DNA of 64,000 bases from Pseudomonas fluorescens (GTDB lineage: Bacteria; Pseudomonadota; Gammaproteobacteria; Pseudomonadales; Pseudomonadaceae), in NCBI RefSeq assembly GCF_000730425.1, contig NZ_CP008896.1, forward strand, positions 4,216,001 through 4,280,000. The letters run 5' to 3'. The position numbers and the translations under genes are program-made. This document shows positions 1 through 8,920 of the stretch, in pieces; position 1 is the first letter of the stretch; every line of letters starts with the position of its first letter. The notes under the pieces are model-generated. The model made no database searches. It was given only the letters and a program-made list of their open reading frames with translations, and was not told the DNA's origin.

Positions 1-1
1 T

Positions 2-2374
2 GTCGTCTTGAACAAGGACGGCAGTTTCCAGCGCACGGCCCGGTTTCGCGGGCCTGACCTCGACAGTGCCACGCAAGGCGAGCTGATCGCCACGTCGGCC
101 CGCTTGAACAATGCGCTGCGCCGGCTGGGATCGGGCTGGGCGCTGTTCATCGAGGCCGAACGCAGCGCCGCCGCGGACTACCCGCACTCAGAGTTTCCGG
201 AGGCGCTGTCGTGGCTGGTGGACGAAGAACGCCGCTCGGCCTTCGAGGACACCGGCCATCACTTCGAGAGCGGCTATCACTTGACGCTGGTGTACCTGCC
301 GCCTGAAGAATCGCGCGCTCGTGCCGCCAAGATGCTCTACGAGAACACGCCGACGAATGGCGTGGACTGGCGCGAGCGGCTGCAAGCCTTCGTCGCGGAA
401 ACGGATCGGGTCTTTGACCAGCTCGATGGCGTCATGCCGGAAATTGCCTGGCTCGATGACGCGCAGACCCTGACCTACCTGCACGCGACCATCTCGACGC
501 GACGCTATCGCGTCGGTGTGCCCGAGGTGCCTTTCCACATCGACGCGCTGCTGGCCGACTCGCCGCTGGTTGGCGGCCTGGCCCCCATGCTGGGCGACCG
601 GCACCTGCGCGTGGTGTCGGTGCGGGGCTTTCCGACCTCGACCTGGCCGGGGATTCTGGACGACCTCAACCGCCTCGGATTTGCGTATCGCTGGAGTACG
701 CGCTTCCTCTGCATGGACAAATCCGAGGCGGAAAAAGACCTCGCCCGCCTGCGCCGCCAGTGGTTCGCCAAGCGCAAGAACGTCATCGCGCTGCTGCGCG
801 AAACGATCTTCCAACAGGAGTCGCCGCTGGTGGACACGGATGCCTCGAACAAGGCGACCGATGCCGATGCCGCGTTGCAGGAGCTGGGCAGTGATCAAGT
901 CGCCTTCGGCTACCTCACCGCCACGGTGACGGTGCTCGATGCCGACCCGGCCGCAGCCGACGAGAAGCTGCGCATGGTGGAGCGCGTCATCCAGGGCCGG
1001 GGCTTCGTGACCATCTCCGAAACGCTCAATGCCGTGGATGCGTGGCTGTCCTCGCTCCCCGGCAACGCCTATGCCAACGTGCGCCAGCCGATCGTCTCGA
1101 CGCTGAACCTGGCGCACATGATGCCGGTGTCGGCCGTGTGGGCCGGCCCCGAGCGCAACGCGCATCTGGACGGCCCGCCTCTCATCGTGACGCGCACCGA
1201 TGGCGCCACACCGTTTCGCTTGGTCACGCACGATGGCGACGTGGGCCACATGCTGGTGGCCGGCCCGACGGGCATGGGCAAGTCAGTGCTGCTCGCCACG
1301 CTGGCGATGCAGTTCCGCCGCTACCTCGGCTCGCGCATCTTCGCGTTCGATATGGGGCGTTCGATGCGCGCCACGATCCTCGGGCTTGGCGGCGAGCACT
1401 ACGACTTGGGCACGGACGGCGAAATCGCCTTCCAGCCGCTCGCCCGCATTGACCGCGAAGGCTACCGCACCTGGGCCGCCGAATGGATCGAAGGCCGTTT
1501 GCTGCATGAAGGCGTAGCAGTCGGCCCGGACGAGAAAGCCGCCATCTGGTCGGCGCTGGGCAGCTTGGCCGGTGCGCCCGTCGAGCAGCGCACGATGACC
1601 GGCCTGTCGGTGCTGCTGCAATCGAACGCGCTGCGCCAGGCGCTCGCGCCCTATGTGCTGGGCGGCGCGCACGGCAAGCTGCTGGATGCCGACCACGACC
1701 GGCTGGGCATGGCGGACGTGCAGGGTTTCGAGATGGAGGAGCTGATGCACAGCAAGGCCGCCGTCATGGCCGTGCTGCATTACCTCTTTGCGCGCTTTGA
1801 CGAACGCTTTGACGGTGCGCCCACGATGCTGATCCTCGATGAAGCGTGGCTGTTCCTGGATGACCCGGTGTTTGCCGCGCGCATCCGCCAGTGGCTCAAG
1901 ACGCTGCGCAAGAAAAACGTGTCGGTGATCTTCGCCACGCAGTCGCTCGCGGACATTAAGGATTCGAGCATCGCGCCCGCAATCATCGAGAGCTGCGCAA
2001 GCCGCATCTTCCTGCCGAACCCGCAGGCGACCGAGCCGCAGATTCGCACGATCTACGAGGGCTTCGGGTTGAACTCGCGCCAGATCGAGATCGTCGCCAC
2101 CGCGCAACCCAAGCGCGACTACTACTACCAATCCCGCCTCGGCAACCGCCTGTTCGACCTCGACCTGGGGGCGGCGACGCTGGCCTTCGCGGGCGCTTCC
2201 ACGCCGCAAGACCAGCGCGACATAGACCGCGTGCTGCTGGACGCCGGCACGCCCGGCTTCGCGGGTGCCTGGCTGCGCCATCGCGGCCTCGATTGGGCGG
2301 CTGACCTGCTGCCCTCGTTCCCCGGCCTCGCGCCGGATTCCCTCGCTGACCAACCACAGGAGATCCTGCCATGA
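2..2374 (+). CDS. trbE: TrbE conjugal transfer ATPase, 5'-truncated by the window edge
   Basis: This is the VirB4-type ATPase that powers assembly of the mating-pair type IV secretion channel at the inner membrane. The reading frame is open from base 2 (V-V-L-N-K-D) with no start codon in view, so the N-terminus of roughly 30 residues is missing. The visible part shows the CagE/TrbE/VirB N-terminal domain over the first 250 residues. The Walker A GPTGMGKS starts at base 1262 (about residue 420), and the Walker B-like segment LILDEAW is near base 1830. The stop overlaps the trbJ start as ATGA, which implies translational coupling within the trb operon. Confidence 0.95.
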   Translation, partial: VVLNKDGSFQRTARFRGPDLDSATQGELIATSARLNNALRRLGSGWALFIEAERSAAADYPHSEFPEALSWLVDEERRSAFEDTGHHFESGYHLTLVYLPPEESRARAAKMLYENTPTNGVDWRERLQAFVAETDRVFDQLDGVMPEIAWLDDAQTLTYLHATISTRRYRVGVPEVPFHIDALLADSPLVGGLAPMLGDRHLRVVSVRGFPTSTWPGILDDLNRLGFAYRWSTRFLCMDKSEAEKDLARLRRQWFAKRKNVIALLRETIFQQESPLVDTDASNKATDADAALQELGSDQVAFGYLTATVTVLDADPAAADEKLRMVERVIQGRGFVTISETLNAVDAWLSSLPGNAYANVRQPIVSTLNLAHMMPVSAVWAGPERNAHLDGPPLIVTRTDGATPFRLVTHDGDVGHMLVAGPTGMGKSVLLATLAMQFRRYLGSRIFAFDMGRSMRATILGLGGEHYDLGTDGEIAFQPLARIDREGYRTWAAEWIEGRLLHEGVAVGPDEKAAIWSALGSLAGAPVEQRTMTGLSVLLQSNALRQALAPYVLGGAHGKLLDADHDRLGMADVQGFEMEELMHSKAAVMAVLHYLFARFDERFDGAPTMLILDEAWLFLDDPVFAARIRQWLKTLRKKNVSVIFATQSLADIKDSSIAPAIIESCASRIFLPNPQATEPQIRTIYEGFGLNSRQIEIVATAQPKRDYYYQSRLGNRLFDLDLGAATLAFAGASTPQDQRDIDRVLLDAGTPGFAGAWLRHRGLDWAADLLPSFPGLAPDSLADQPQEILP

Positions 2375-3096
2375 AGAAGCGCCTTGTCGCCGCTGCCATC
2401 GCGGCCATGCTTTGCACCGCCACTGCCCATGCGCAATGGGTCGTGATCGACCCCACCAACCTCGTGCAGAACACGATGACCGCGATCCGCACGCTGGAGC
2501 AGATCAACAACCAGATTCGCCAGCTCCAGAACGAAGCGCAAATGCTGATGAACCAGGCGCGCAACCTCGCCAGCCTTCCATCCAGCGTGGTCGGCCAGTT
2601 GCGCGCCAACCTGGCGACGACCGAGCGGCTGATCGCCCAGGCCCGAGGCTTGGCCTACGACGTGACGAATCTGGATCGGGAGTTTGCCCGCCTGTACCCG
2701 GAGCAGTACGCCGCCACCGTCAGCGGCGACCAGATGTACCGCGACGCCCAGGAGCGGTGGAAGAACACGCTGGGCGGCTTGCAGACCACCATGCAGATGC
2801 AGGCGCAGGTGTCGCAGAACCTGGGCGAAGACGAAAGCGTGCTGGCCGATCTGGTCGGCAAGAGCCAGTCGGCGCAAGGCGCGTTGCAGGCGATGCAGGC
2901 CATGAACCAGTTGCTCGCCTTGCAGGCCAAGCAGTCGATCCAGTCGCAGCGGCTCCAGATCACGCAAGACCGGGCCGCCTCGCTGGAACTGGCGCGGCAG
3001 GCGGCGGCCACCGAGCGCGCCCGCGAAGTGCGGCGGCGCTTCCTCGGGGAAGGCACGCCGTACACGCCGCAGTCCGTCAACTTCTACCGCGACTGA
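2371..3096 (+). CDS. trbJ: TrbJ, P-type conjugative transfer protein
   Basis: TrbJ is a VirB5-like component of the mating channel, exported to the periplasm and thought to sit at the pilus tip. The 241-residue product begins with a clear signal peptide (MKKRLVAAAIAAMLCTATAHA, cleavage after AHA). A long, glutamine-rich helical region follows (residues 35-100 and 130-220), typical of the family. Its ATG lies inside the trbE stop (ATGA). The next gene starts 12 bases downstream with its own ribosome site (CAGGAGG). Confidence 0.92.
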   Translation: MKKRLVAAAIAAMLCTATAHAQWVVIDPTNLVQNTMTAIRTLEQINNQIRQLQNEAQMLMNQARNLASLPSSVVGQLRANLATTERLIAQARGLAYDVTNLDREFARLYPEQYAATVSGDQMYRDAQERWKNTLGGLQTTMQMQAQVSQNLGEDESVLADLVGKSQSAQGALQAMQAMNQLLALQAKQSIQSQRLQITQDRAASLELARQAAATERAREVRRRFLGEGTPYTPQSVNFYRD

Positions 3097-3108
3097 CAGG
3101 AGGCCGCC

Positions 3109-3393
3109 ATGCGATGCGTCCTCGTCCTTGGTGCCGTGCTGCTGGCCGCTTGCGGCGAGCAGCCGGCCGACAACCTCGCCGATGCCCTGGCCGCCGATCG
3201 CGTGCGGCTCAAGGCATTGCGCGCGCAATGCGCGGCCGACCGGCAGGCCACGGGCGAGGACGCTTGCCGCGCCGCCGCCGAAGCCTTCCGGCGGCGCTTC
3301 TTTTCCGGCGAGGCCGGGCCGGATGAATACCAGACGCTGGCCGACCTGCCGCCGATCCCGCCCAGCTTCGAGGAACCGGAGGGCACGCCATGA
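3109..3393 (+). CDS. Small lipoprotein at the trbK position, possible entry-exclusion factor
   Basis: The 94-residue product has a lipoprotein signal with the lipobox LLAAC at residues 11-15 and a short charged, cysteine-containing mature part with a proline-rich end. In plasmid and ICE trb operons a small lipoprotein, TrbK or a TrbK-like protein, sits between trbJ and trbL and blocks redundant entry of the same element. The position and lipobox support that role here, but the sequence is too short for me to assign the family firmly. A ribosome site (CAGGAGG) precedes the ATG, and the stop overlaps the trbL start (ATGA). Confidence 0.75.
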   Translation: MRCVLVLGAVLLAACGEQPADNLADALAADRVRLKALRAQCAADRQATGEDACRAAAEAFRRRFFSGEAGPDEYQTLADLPPIPPSFEEPEGTP

Positions 3394-4760
3394 ATGACGT
3401 GACCATCATCGACCAGTTCCTCAACACCTTCGCCACCTACATCGACTCGGGTTTCGGGCTGCTGCGCGGCGAAGTGGCGTTCCTCACGGCCACGCTGATC
3501 GTCATCGACATGACGATCGCCGGGCTGTATTGGGCCATGAGCCACGCCACCGGCCAAGGCGATGACGTGATCGCCAAGCTGCTGCGCAAGGTGCTCTACG
3601 TCGGTGCCTTCGCCTACATCCTCAACAACTTCAACTGGCTGGCCAGCATCGTGTTCCGCTCGTTCGCGGGGCTGGGCATCACCGCCACCGGCTCGGCCAT
3701 CACGATGGAGAACTTCTTGCAGCCGGGCCGGCTCGCCAAGACCGGCATCGACGCCGGGGCGCCGATTCTGGAGCAGATCGGCGAGATGGCGGGCTTCCCC
3801 GAGGTGTTCGCCAATCTCGATCCCATCGTGGTGATGTTCCTCGCGTGGCTGGTCGTGGTGCTGTGCTTCTTCGTGCTGGCGATCCAGCTTTTCATCACGC
3901 TGATCGAGTTCAAGCTGACCACGCTCGCCGGGTTCGTGCTGGTGCCGTTCGCGCTGTGGAACAAGACCAGCTTTCTCGCCGAGAAGGTGCTGGGCAACGT
4001 CGTGGCCGCTGGCATCAAAGTGCTGGTGCTGGCTGTGATCGTCGGCATCGGCTCGGGCCTGTTCGCGCAGTTCCAAGTCCACCCCGCCGAGCCGAACATC
4101 GACCACGCGCTGGTCATCATGCTGGCCTCGCTCACCTTGCTCGCGCTCGGGATCTTCGGCCCCGGCATCGCCACGGGCCTTGTGTCCGGCGCGCCCCAGC
4201 TCGGCGCGGGCGCGATGGCCGGTGCCGCCGTCGGCGCGGCCGGAACGGCAGTGGCTGTCGGTGCTGCCGCGACGGGCGTGGGCGGCGCGGTGGCCGCTGG
4301 CGCGCGCATGGCCCCGGCTGCCGCCAAGCTGGCCGGCAGCGGCGCGCGTGCCGCCACGTCGGCGGCTGGCAGCGCGAAGTCGGCGTTCCAGGCGGGTTCC
4401 GCTGCCGCCGGCGGCGGTGCCAAAGGCGCGATGGCGGGCTTGGGCAACGTCGCCAAGACCGGCGCGCAGTCTGCCGGACGCGCTGCCGCATCCCGCGCTT
4501 CCGCTGCCGGGCAGCGCATGGCCGCACCGTTCCGCGCGGGCTGGAACGGCGACGCTGGCGCGTCAGCCGGCCAGGCCGCCACCAGCGAAGCGCCGGCAGG
4601 CGCTGCCGCTGCACAGGCGCCCGAGCAGCCCGCTTGGGCCAAGCGGCTGCATCGCCGCCAGCAGCTCACCCACGCCGCGACCACCGCTGCCCACGCGCTG
4701 CGCGGTGGCGACGGCGGCGGCTCCGGGCAAGGCCCGAGCCTGCGCGGCTCCGACGACTGA
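3390..4760 (+). CDS. trbL: TrbL, P-type conjugative transfer inner-membrane protein
   Basis: TrbL is the VirB6-like polytopic inner-membrane protein of the mating channel. The 456-residue protein has several hydrophobic segments in its first 270 residues (around 28-50, 65-90, 145-175, 195-225 and 235-260). A long alanine/glycine-rich C-terminal tail of about 180 residues follows, low in complexity and probably cytoplasmic. The ATG overlaps the upstream lipoprotein stop. An AAGGAG site after the stop serves trbF. Length and layout match TrbL of Tn4371-like elements. Confidence 0.93.
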   Translation: MNDVTIIDQFLNTFATYIDSGFGLLRGEVAFLTATLIVIDMTIAGLYWAMSHATGQGDDVIAKLLRKVLYVGAFAYILNNFNWLASIVFRSFAGLGITATGSAITMENFLQPGRLAKTGIDAGAPILEQIGEMAGFPEVFANLDPIVVMFLAWLVVVLCFFVLAIQLFITLIEFKLTTLAGFVLVPFALWNKTSFLAEKVLGNVVAAGIKVLVLAVIVGIGSGLFAQFQVHPAEPNIDHALVIMLASLTLLALGIFGPGIATGLVSGAPQLGAGAMAGAAVGAAGTAVAVGAAATGVGGAVAAGARMAPAAAKLAGSGARAATSAAGSAKSAFQAGSAAAGGGAKGAMAGLGNVAKTGAQSAGRAAASRASAAGQRMAAPFRAGWNGDAGASAGQAATSEAPAGAAAAQAPEQPAWAKRLHRRQQLTHAATTAAHALRGGDGGGSGQGPSLRGSDD

Positions 4761-4784
4761 CGCGATTCACAAGGAGAACTGACC

Positions 4785-5489
4785 ATGCGATTCAAGAAAC
4801 CGCAGGTGCGCTACGCCGACACGCCGCAGCCTGCCACGCCGTACCAAACCGCCGGCCAGGTGTGGGACGACCGTATCGGCTCGGCCCGCGTCCAGGCCAA
4901 GAACTGGCGATTCATGGCCTTCGGCTGCCTCACGCTCGCGCTGCTGATGGCCGGCGGACTGGTGTGGCGCTCGGCGCAATCCATCGTCACGCCCTACGTC
5001 GTGGAGGTGGACAACGCGGGCCAGGTGCGCGCCGTGGGCGAAGCCGCCACGCCGTACCGGCCCAACGATGCGCAGACGGCGCACCACATCGCGCGCTTCG
5101 TGACGCTGGTGCGCTCGCTGTCCATCGACCCCATCGTCGTCCGCCAGAACTGGCTGGACGCCTACGACTACACGACCGACAAAGGCGCGGCCGTGCTCAA
5201 CGACTACGCGCGGGTCAACGACCCGTTCGCGCGCATCGGAAAGGAGTCGGTGACGGTGCAGATCACCAGCGTCGTGCGTGCCAGCGACACGTCTTTCAAC
5301 GTGCGCTGGACGGAACGCCGCTACGTCAACGGCGCTGCGGCGGGCCTGGAACGGTGGACGGCCGTGGTGTCCATCGTGCTCCAGCCGCCGCGCACCGAAG
5401 AACGCCTGCGCAAGAACCCGCTGGGCATCTACGTCAACGGCCTTTCCTGGAGCCGCGAGCTGGATTCTTCCGAAGGAGCAAAACCATGA
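4785..5489 (+). CDS. trbF: TrbF, VirB8-like conjugal transfer protein
   Basis: TrbF is the VirB8-like bitopic protein that nucleates the channel between inner membrane and periplasm. The 234-residue product has a cytoplasmic N-terminus of about 43 residues and one membrane helix (FMAFGCLTLALLMAGGLVW). The NTF2-like periplasmic domain follows, with the conserved VNGLSWSREL-type end. The start is preceded by AAGGAG. The stop overlaps trbG by four bases. Confidence 0.94.
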   Translation: MRFKKPQVRYADTPQPATPYQTAGQVWDDRIGSARVQAKNWRFMAFGCLTLALLMAGGLVWRSAQSIVTPYVVEVDNAGQVRAVGEAATPYRPNDAQTAHHIARFVTLVRSLSIDPIVVRQNWLDAYDYTTDKGAAVLNDYARVNDPFARIGKESVTVQITSVVRASDTSFNVRWTERRYVNGAAAGLERWTAVVSIVLQPPRTEERLRKNPLGIYVNGLSWSRELDSSEGAKP

Positions 5490-6484
5490 ACCTGTCTTTC
5501 CGCTTTTACGCTTTGCCGTTGATGCTTGTTGCCCTGGCGGGCTGCGCCACGCAAGGCAAGCCGCCGCCGACCATCTCGCTCGATGAGCCGGTGCCGGTGC
5601 AGGCCCAGCCGATGCCGGAGCCGCCCGCGCCCGTGGAGGTTGTGGCCGTGCCCGAGGTGCTGCCGATGCCGGCGCAGTTGATGCCGGCACCCGAGGCCGA
5701 GGACGCCAAGCCCACGCCCGAGCCGGCCGACGAGAAGGTGCGCGTTTCACGCGCCAATGCCGAGGCGCGTGTCGCGCCCACGCGCGAGGGCTACGTCAAC
5801 GCGATTCAGGTGTGGCCCTTCACCGATGGCGCGCTGTATCAGGTCTATGCGGCCGTGGGCCGGGTGACGATGGTTGCCTTGCAGCCGGGCGAGGAGCTGG
5901 TGACGGTGGCCGCCGGCGATACCGTGCGCTGGATCGTGGGCGACACGTCCAGCGGCAGCGGTGCCGACTTGCGCGTCAACGTGCTGGTCAAGCCGATCCG
6001 CTCGGGCCTCAAGACCAATCTGGTCATCATCACCAGCCGGAGGACGTACCTGCTGGAACTGACTTCCACGGAAAAGACGTGGATGGCGTCGGTGTCCTGG
6101 GAGTACCCGCGCGACCGGATGCTGGCCTTGCAGCGCCAGGCGCAAGCGGCCAGCGCCGCCGCGCCGGTGGATAGCGGCCTGTCGCTGGAGAACCTGCGCT
6201 TTCGCTACGCGATCGGCGGCAGCAATCCGTCGTGGAAGCCGCTGCGCGCTTTCGACGACGGGCAGAAGGTCTATATCCAGTTCCCCGCCGGCATCGCGCA
6301 AGGCGAACTGCCGCCGCTGTTCGTGATCGGGCCGGAAGGCGACGGGCAACTGGTGAACTACCGCTTCCGTTCGCCGTACTACATCGTGGATCGCCTGTTT
6401 GGCGCGGCAGAGTTGCGCCTGGGCGGTGACAAGGGCGACGTGGTGCGGATCGAGCGCACGGATGGCGTGGCACGGAGGAACTGA
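5486..6484 (+). CDS. trbG: TrbG, VirB9-like conjugal transfer lipoprotein
   Basis: TrbG is the VirB9-like outer ring component of the mating channel. I start it at the ATG overlapping the trbF stop, giving 332 residues. The N-terminus is a lipoprotein signal (LMLVALAGC, Cys at 20), followed by a proline-rich linker (residues 25-75) and the VirB9/CagX domain. The C-terminal part contains the usual SNPSWKPLRAFDDG and FRSPYYIVDRLF-type segments. trbI follows after two bases. Confidence 0.94.
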   Translation: MNLSFRFYALPLMLVALAGCATQGKPPPTISLDEPVPVQAQPMPEPPAPVEVVAVPEVLPMPAQLMPAPEAEDAKPTPEPADEKVRVSRANAEARVAPTREGYVNAIQVWPFTDGALYQVYAAVGRVTMVALQPGEELVTVAAGDTVRWIVGDTSSGSGADLRVNVLVKPIRSGLKTNLVIITSRRTYLLELTSTEKTWMASVSWEYPRDRMLALQRQAQAASAAAPVDSGLSLENLRFRYAIGGSNPSWKPLRAFDDGQKVYIQFPAGIAQGELPPLFVIGPEGDGQLVNYRFRSPYYIVDRLFGAAELRLGGDKGDVVRIERTDGVARRN

Positions 6485-6486
6485 CC

Positions 6487-7761
6487 ATGAGCCAGGACGA
6501 TACCCCCGACCTCGCCACGCGGCAGGCAGGCAAGGTCGCGCCCGAGGCGGTGGCGCTTCGCGCCCAGCCGCGTGCCGTGACCCGGTTGAACCGGCGCACG
6601 CTGGCCGTCCTCGTCGGCGGCCTGTCGGTCGCCGTGCTCGGGGCCACGATCTGGTCATTGCAACCGCACCGGCGCGGCGCGGGCGAGCAGACCGAGCTTT
6701 ACAACGTCGATCGCGTCTCGAAGTCCGAAGGGCTGGACGGCCTGCCGTCCGACTACTCGAAGCTGCCGCCGAAGGTGCCCGAGCTGGGGCCGCCACTGCC
6801 GGGCGATCTTGGCCCGGCCATCGTGAACTCGCAGCAGTCCGCCGTGGCCGCTTACGCGGCCCCCGGCCACGATCCCAACGACGCCTTGCGCAAGGAGGCG
6901 GAAGCCGCAGCGGCTTCGTCGGTGTTTTTCCGCTCGGGCGGCCAGGGCCAGGCCGCCGCCACGGCCACGGTGGCGCCGCCGGGTGTGCCTGGTGCTGCCA
7001 ACACGCTCGCGGCCTTCGACCCGCTCGCGGCTGGGCCGGCCTCGGCGGCGCCCCAGCCTGCCGATCCGACAGCTGTGCAAAACCGGCAAGACCAGAAAGA
7101 GGCGTTCCTGAAAGGCGGCTCTATGGAAACCCGCAATTCCGGAAACCTGAAAATGCCGGCCTCGCCGTATCAGGTCATGGCCGGAACGGTGATTGCGGGC
7201 GCGCTGGTGACGGGCATCAAGTCGGACTTGCCAGGCGACGTGATCGCCACGGTGACGGAGCCGGTCTATGACTCGGCCACGGGCAAGTTCCTGTTGATCC
7301 CGCAGGGGTCGCGCATCCTGGGTAAATACAACAGCCAGGTCAGCTACGGGCAGAGCCGCGTGCAGGTGGTGTGGAACCGGGTCATCCTGCCCGATACGTC
7401 CTCGCTGACGCTCGACAACCTTGTCGGCACCGATCCAGCCGGCTACGCCGGCCTGGAAGACGACGTGGACTGGCATTGGAATCGCATCGTCGCGGGCGCC
7501 GTGCTGACGACGCTGCTGGGCGTAGGCGCCGAGTTGGCCGCGCCAGAGAACCGCCAGGACGGCAACCGCATCGTCATCGCGGGGCGCGACAGCGCCCAGG
7601 ACAGCATCAATCAGGTGGGTCAGGAGATCACCCGGCGCAACATGGACATCCAGCCGACGCTGACCATTAGGCCGGGCCTGCCGGTTCGCGTCATCGTGAA
7701 CCGGGATCTGGTGCTGCGGCCGTGCCAGCCGCTGTTCTTCAACCGGGGAGCTTCCCAATGA
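6487..7761 (+). CDS. trbI: TrbI, VirB10-like conjugal transfer protein
   Basis: TrbI is the VirB10-like energy-sensing protein that spans from inner to outer membrane. The 424-residue protein has a cytoplasmic N-terminus and a membrane helix at about residues 37-57 (TLAVLVGGLSVAVLGATIW). A proline/alanine-rich periplasmic linker and the TrbI C-terminal beta-barrel follow. That barrel contains the conserved YQVMAGTVIAGALVTGI and LLIPQGSRILG segments and ends near PGLPVRVIVNRDLVL. The stop overlaps the next start by four bases (ATGA). Confidence 0.95.
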   Translation: MSQDDTPDLATRQAGKVAPEAVALRAQPRAVTRLNRRTLAVLVGGLSVAVLGATIWSLQPHRRGAGEQTELYNVDRVSKSEGLDGLPSDYSKLPPKVPELGPPLPGDLGPAIVNSQQSAVAAYAAPGHDPNDALRKEAEAAAASSVFFRSGGQGQAAATATVAPPGVPGAANTLAAFDPLAAGPASAAPQPADPTAVQNRQDQKEAFLKGGSMETRNSGNLKMPASPYQVMAGTVIAGALVTGIKSDLPGDVIATVTEPVYDSATGKFLLIPQGSRILGKYNSQVSYGQSRVQVVWNRVILPDTSSLTLDNLVGTDPAGYAGLEDDVDWHWNRIVAGAVLTTLLGVGAELAAPENRQDGNRIVIAGRDSAQDSINQVGQEITRRNMDIQPTLTIRPGLPVRVIVNRDLVLRPCQPLFFNRGASQ

Positions 7762-8000
7762 ACACGAAGAAACTGCGGCTAGGGCCGCTGCCCAAGACCG
7801 AGAGCGTCAAGCTGACCTTTGCCTGCCCGGCCAGCTTGAAAGCCGACCTCGACCGCTACGCCGCGCTGCACGCGCAGGCGTATGGCGAGGCCGTCGATGC
7901 CGAGAAGTTGATCCCGCACATGCTGGAGGCGTTCATGGCGGGGGATCGGGGATTCAGGAAGGGCACCACGACGCGGAGCGTGCCGTCCAAGCCGACGTGA
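7758..8000 (+). CDS. DUF2274 protein, last gene of the trb operon
   Basis: This 80-residue basic protein starts at the ATG overlapping the trbI stop. It contains the DUF2274 pattern (KLRLGPLPK near the start, then VKLTFACPASLKADLDRYA). Genes of this family sit directly after trbI in Tn4371-like ICEs. Their function is unknown. The predicted short helix-rich fold with a ribbon-helix-helix flavour would allow DNA binding or regulation, but nothing here proves it. Confidence 0.85.
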   Translation: MNTKKLRLGPLPKTESVKLTFACPASLKADLDRYAALHAQAYGEAVDAEKLIPHMLEAFMAGDRGFRKGTTTRSVPSKPT

Positions 8001-8033
8001 TGGCCCTCGAAGCCTGCCCAGCAACATCCATCG

Positions 8034-8062
8034 AACGCGCAGCCCAAGGCTGCGCGTTCTTC
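8034..8062 (+). terminator. Terminator ending the trb operon
   Basis: Perfect 11-bp arms AACGCGCAGCC (8034-8044) and GGCTGCGCGTT (8048-8058) enclose a CAA loop and are followed by a pyrimidine-rich tail CTTCATT. The hairpin lies 34 bases after the DUF2274 stop and is oriented to end trb transcription before the chromosome junction. Confidence 0.75.
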
Positions 8063-8225
8063 ATTCTGGATGCCGCCAAGAGCCGCCTGGGCTATGATGA
8101 CAAGACAAGCCCGCCGTCCCTCGGCAATCCAGCACGACACAGTGCGATGTGGCTTTCTCTCCCAACGCTCCTATGTGGCTCCTAGCCCACGAAGCCACAC
8201 CGCGCCAAAGTGGCCGAGAAAAGAG

Positions 8226-8735
8226 CTAACCTACTGTCCCATATACGGTTTCAAGTCCTGCGTGATTTGCACAAAGGACTTGACACCAGAACTTTTTTGT
8301 GCCGCGTTCCGGGCCGCCATTACCGATACGCCAGCCGTCGAGGACGCTTTGGAACAGCTGCTTTTTCTGCTCATCGCTGGCAGCACCTTGCAGCGTGTGC
8401 AAGATGCCGAAGTGGTTCTGCGGGATCTGCCCCAGGGCCGGGTCGGCGGCGCTGATGATCGCAAACACTTCGGCCAGGGTCACGAACGACACTTGTGGGC
8501 CGCCGTATGGGCGGGGGATGGAAATGCTACCCAGGCCGCTGCGGGTGAACTGTTCGATTTCGGCCCAGGGTAGTTTGCGCTGGCGGTCGCGCAGCCCGGC
8601 TTGCAGGCGGGCTGCCTGGGCAAGCTCGTGGGCGGCGGCGAGGGCTTCACTGTCGTTGCGCAGCACCTTGGCAGGCAACAGCAGCGGGGCGACATCCAGA
8701 TCGCTCTGGAGGGGCGATTGCGCCAAGTTAGACAT
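8226..8735 (-). pseudogene. sfnB: SfnB-like sulfur-acquisition oxidoreductase, cut by the ICE insertion
   Basis: SfnB-type proteins have the acyl-CoA dehydrogenase fold and act with flavin monooxygenases in releasing sulfur from organosulfur compounds. The ATG at 8735 opens a frame whose first 147 residues match the N-terminal helical domain (PRPYGGPQVSFVTLAEV, ADPALGQIPQNHFG, GWRIGNGGPERGTK). The family is about 390-410 residues long, so over half is missing. Residues 148-169 are encoded by ICE sequence and end at a chance stop at 8226. The remaining 3' part is expected beyond the far end of the element. The product should be non-functional. Confidence 0.85.
8293..8300. other. Putative ICE attachment site (attR side), TTTTTTGT
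   Basis: The octamer TTTTTTGT lies exactly where the minus-strand SfnB reading frame (ending ..GPERGTK) loses similarity to the family. It fits TTTTTYRT, the attachment consensus I recall for Tn4371-like elements. It would be the duplicated core left by the integrase. The matching copy should be at the other end of the element, outside this window. Confidence 0.7.
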
Positions 8736-8920
8736 CGGTGCGCCCCTGCGTGGCTACACGTAATGCCCTGGCGTTGTGCACCGGGGTAATTCTGACCATA
8801 CCTACCTCACATCCGTGGAAAAGCTGAAAAATCAGGAAGGTCCGGTGGTCCGGTTTATATACCCTAAACGTGTTTATTTTTTAAATAAACTAACTTTTAG
8901 GAATATGCATAGAAGGTCTG

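Larger units (their letters stand above)
1..8300 (+). mobile_element. Right end of a Tn4371-like integrative conjugative element (left part outside window)
   Basis: A run of same-strand conjugation genes in the order trbE-J-lipoprotein-L-F-G-I-DUF2274 ends with a terminator and a short non-coding tail. This order is the known 3' end of Tn4371-family ICEs. Chromosomal sequence resumes in the middle of an sfnB-like gene at TTTTTTGT (8293-8300). From memory the attachment site of this family follows TTTTTYRT, which this 8-mer fits. The integrase, relaxase, replication and cargo genes would lie to the left of the window. The boundary is inferred from the break in the SfnB reading frame, not from both element ends. 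Confidence 0.85.

Noticed and set aside
8070..8573. Plus-strand frame crossing the ICE junction
   Set aside because: It spans the junction between element and chromosome and lies antisense to sfnB; a chance frame.
8872..8890. AT-rich hairpin GTTTATT-TTTTA-AATAAAC
   Set aside because: Weak stem without GC pairs; neither a convincing terminator nor a recognisable operator.
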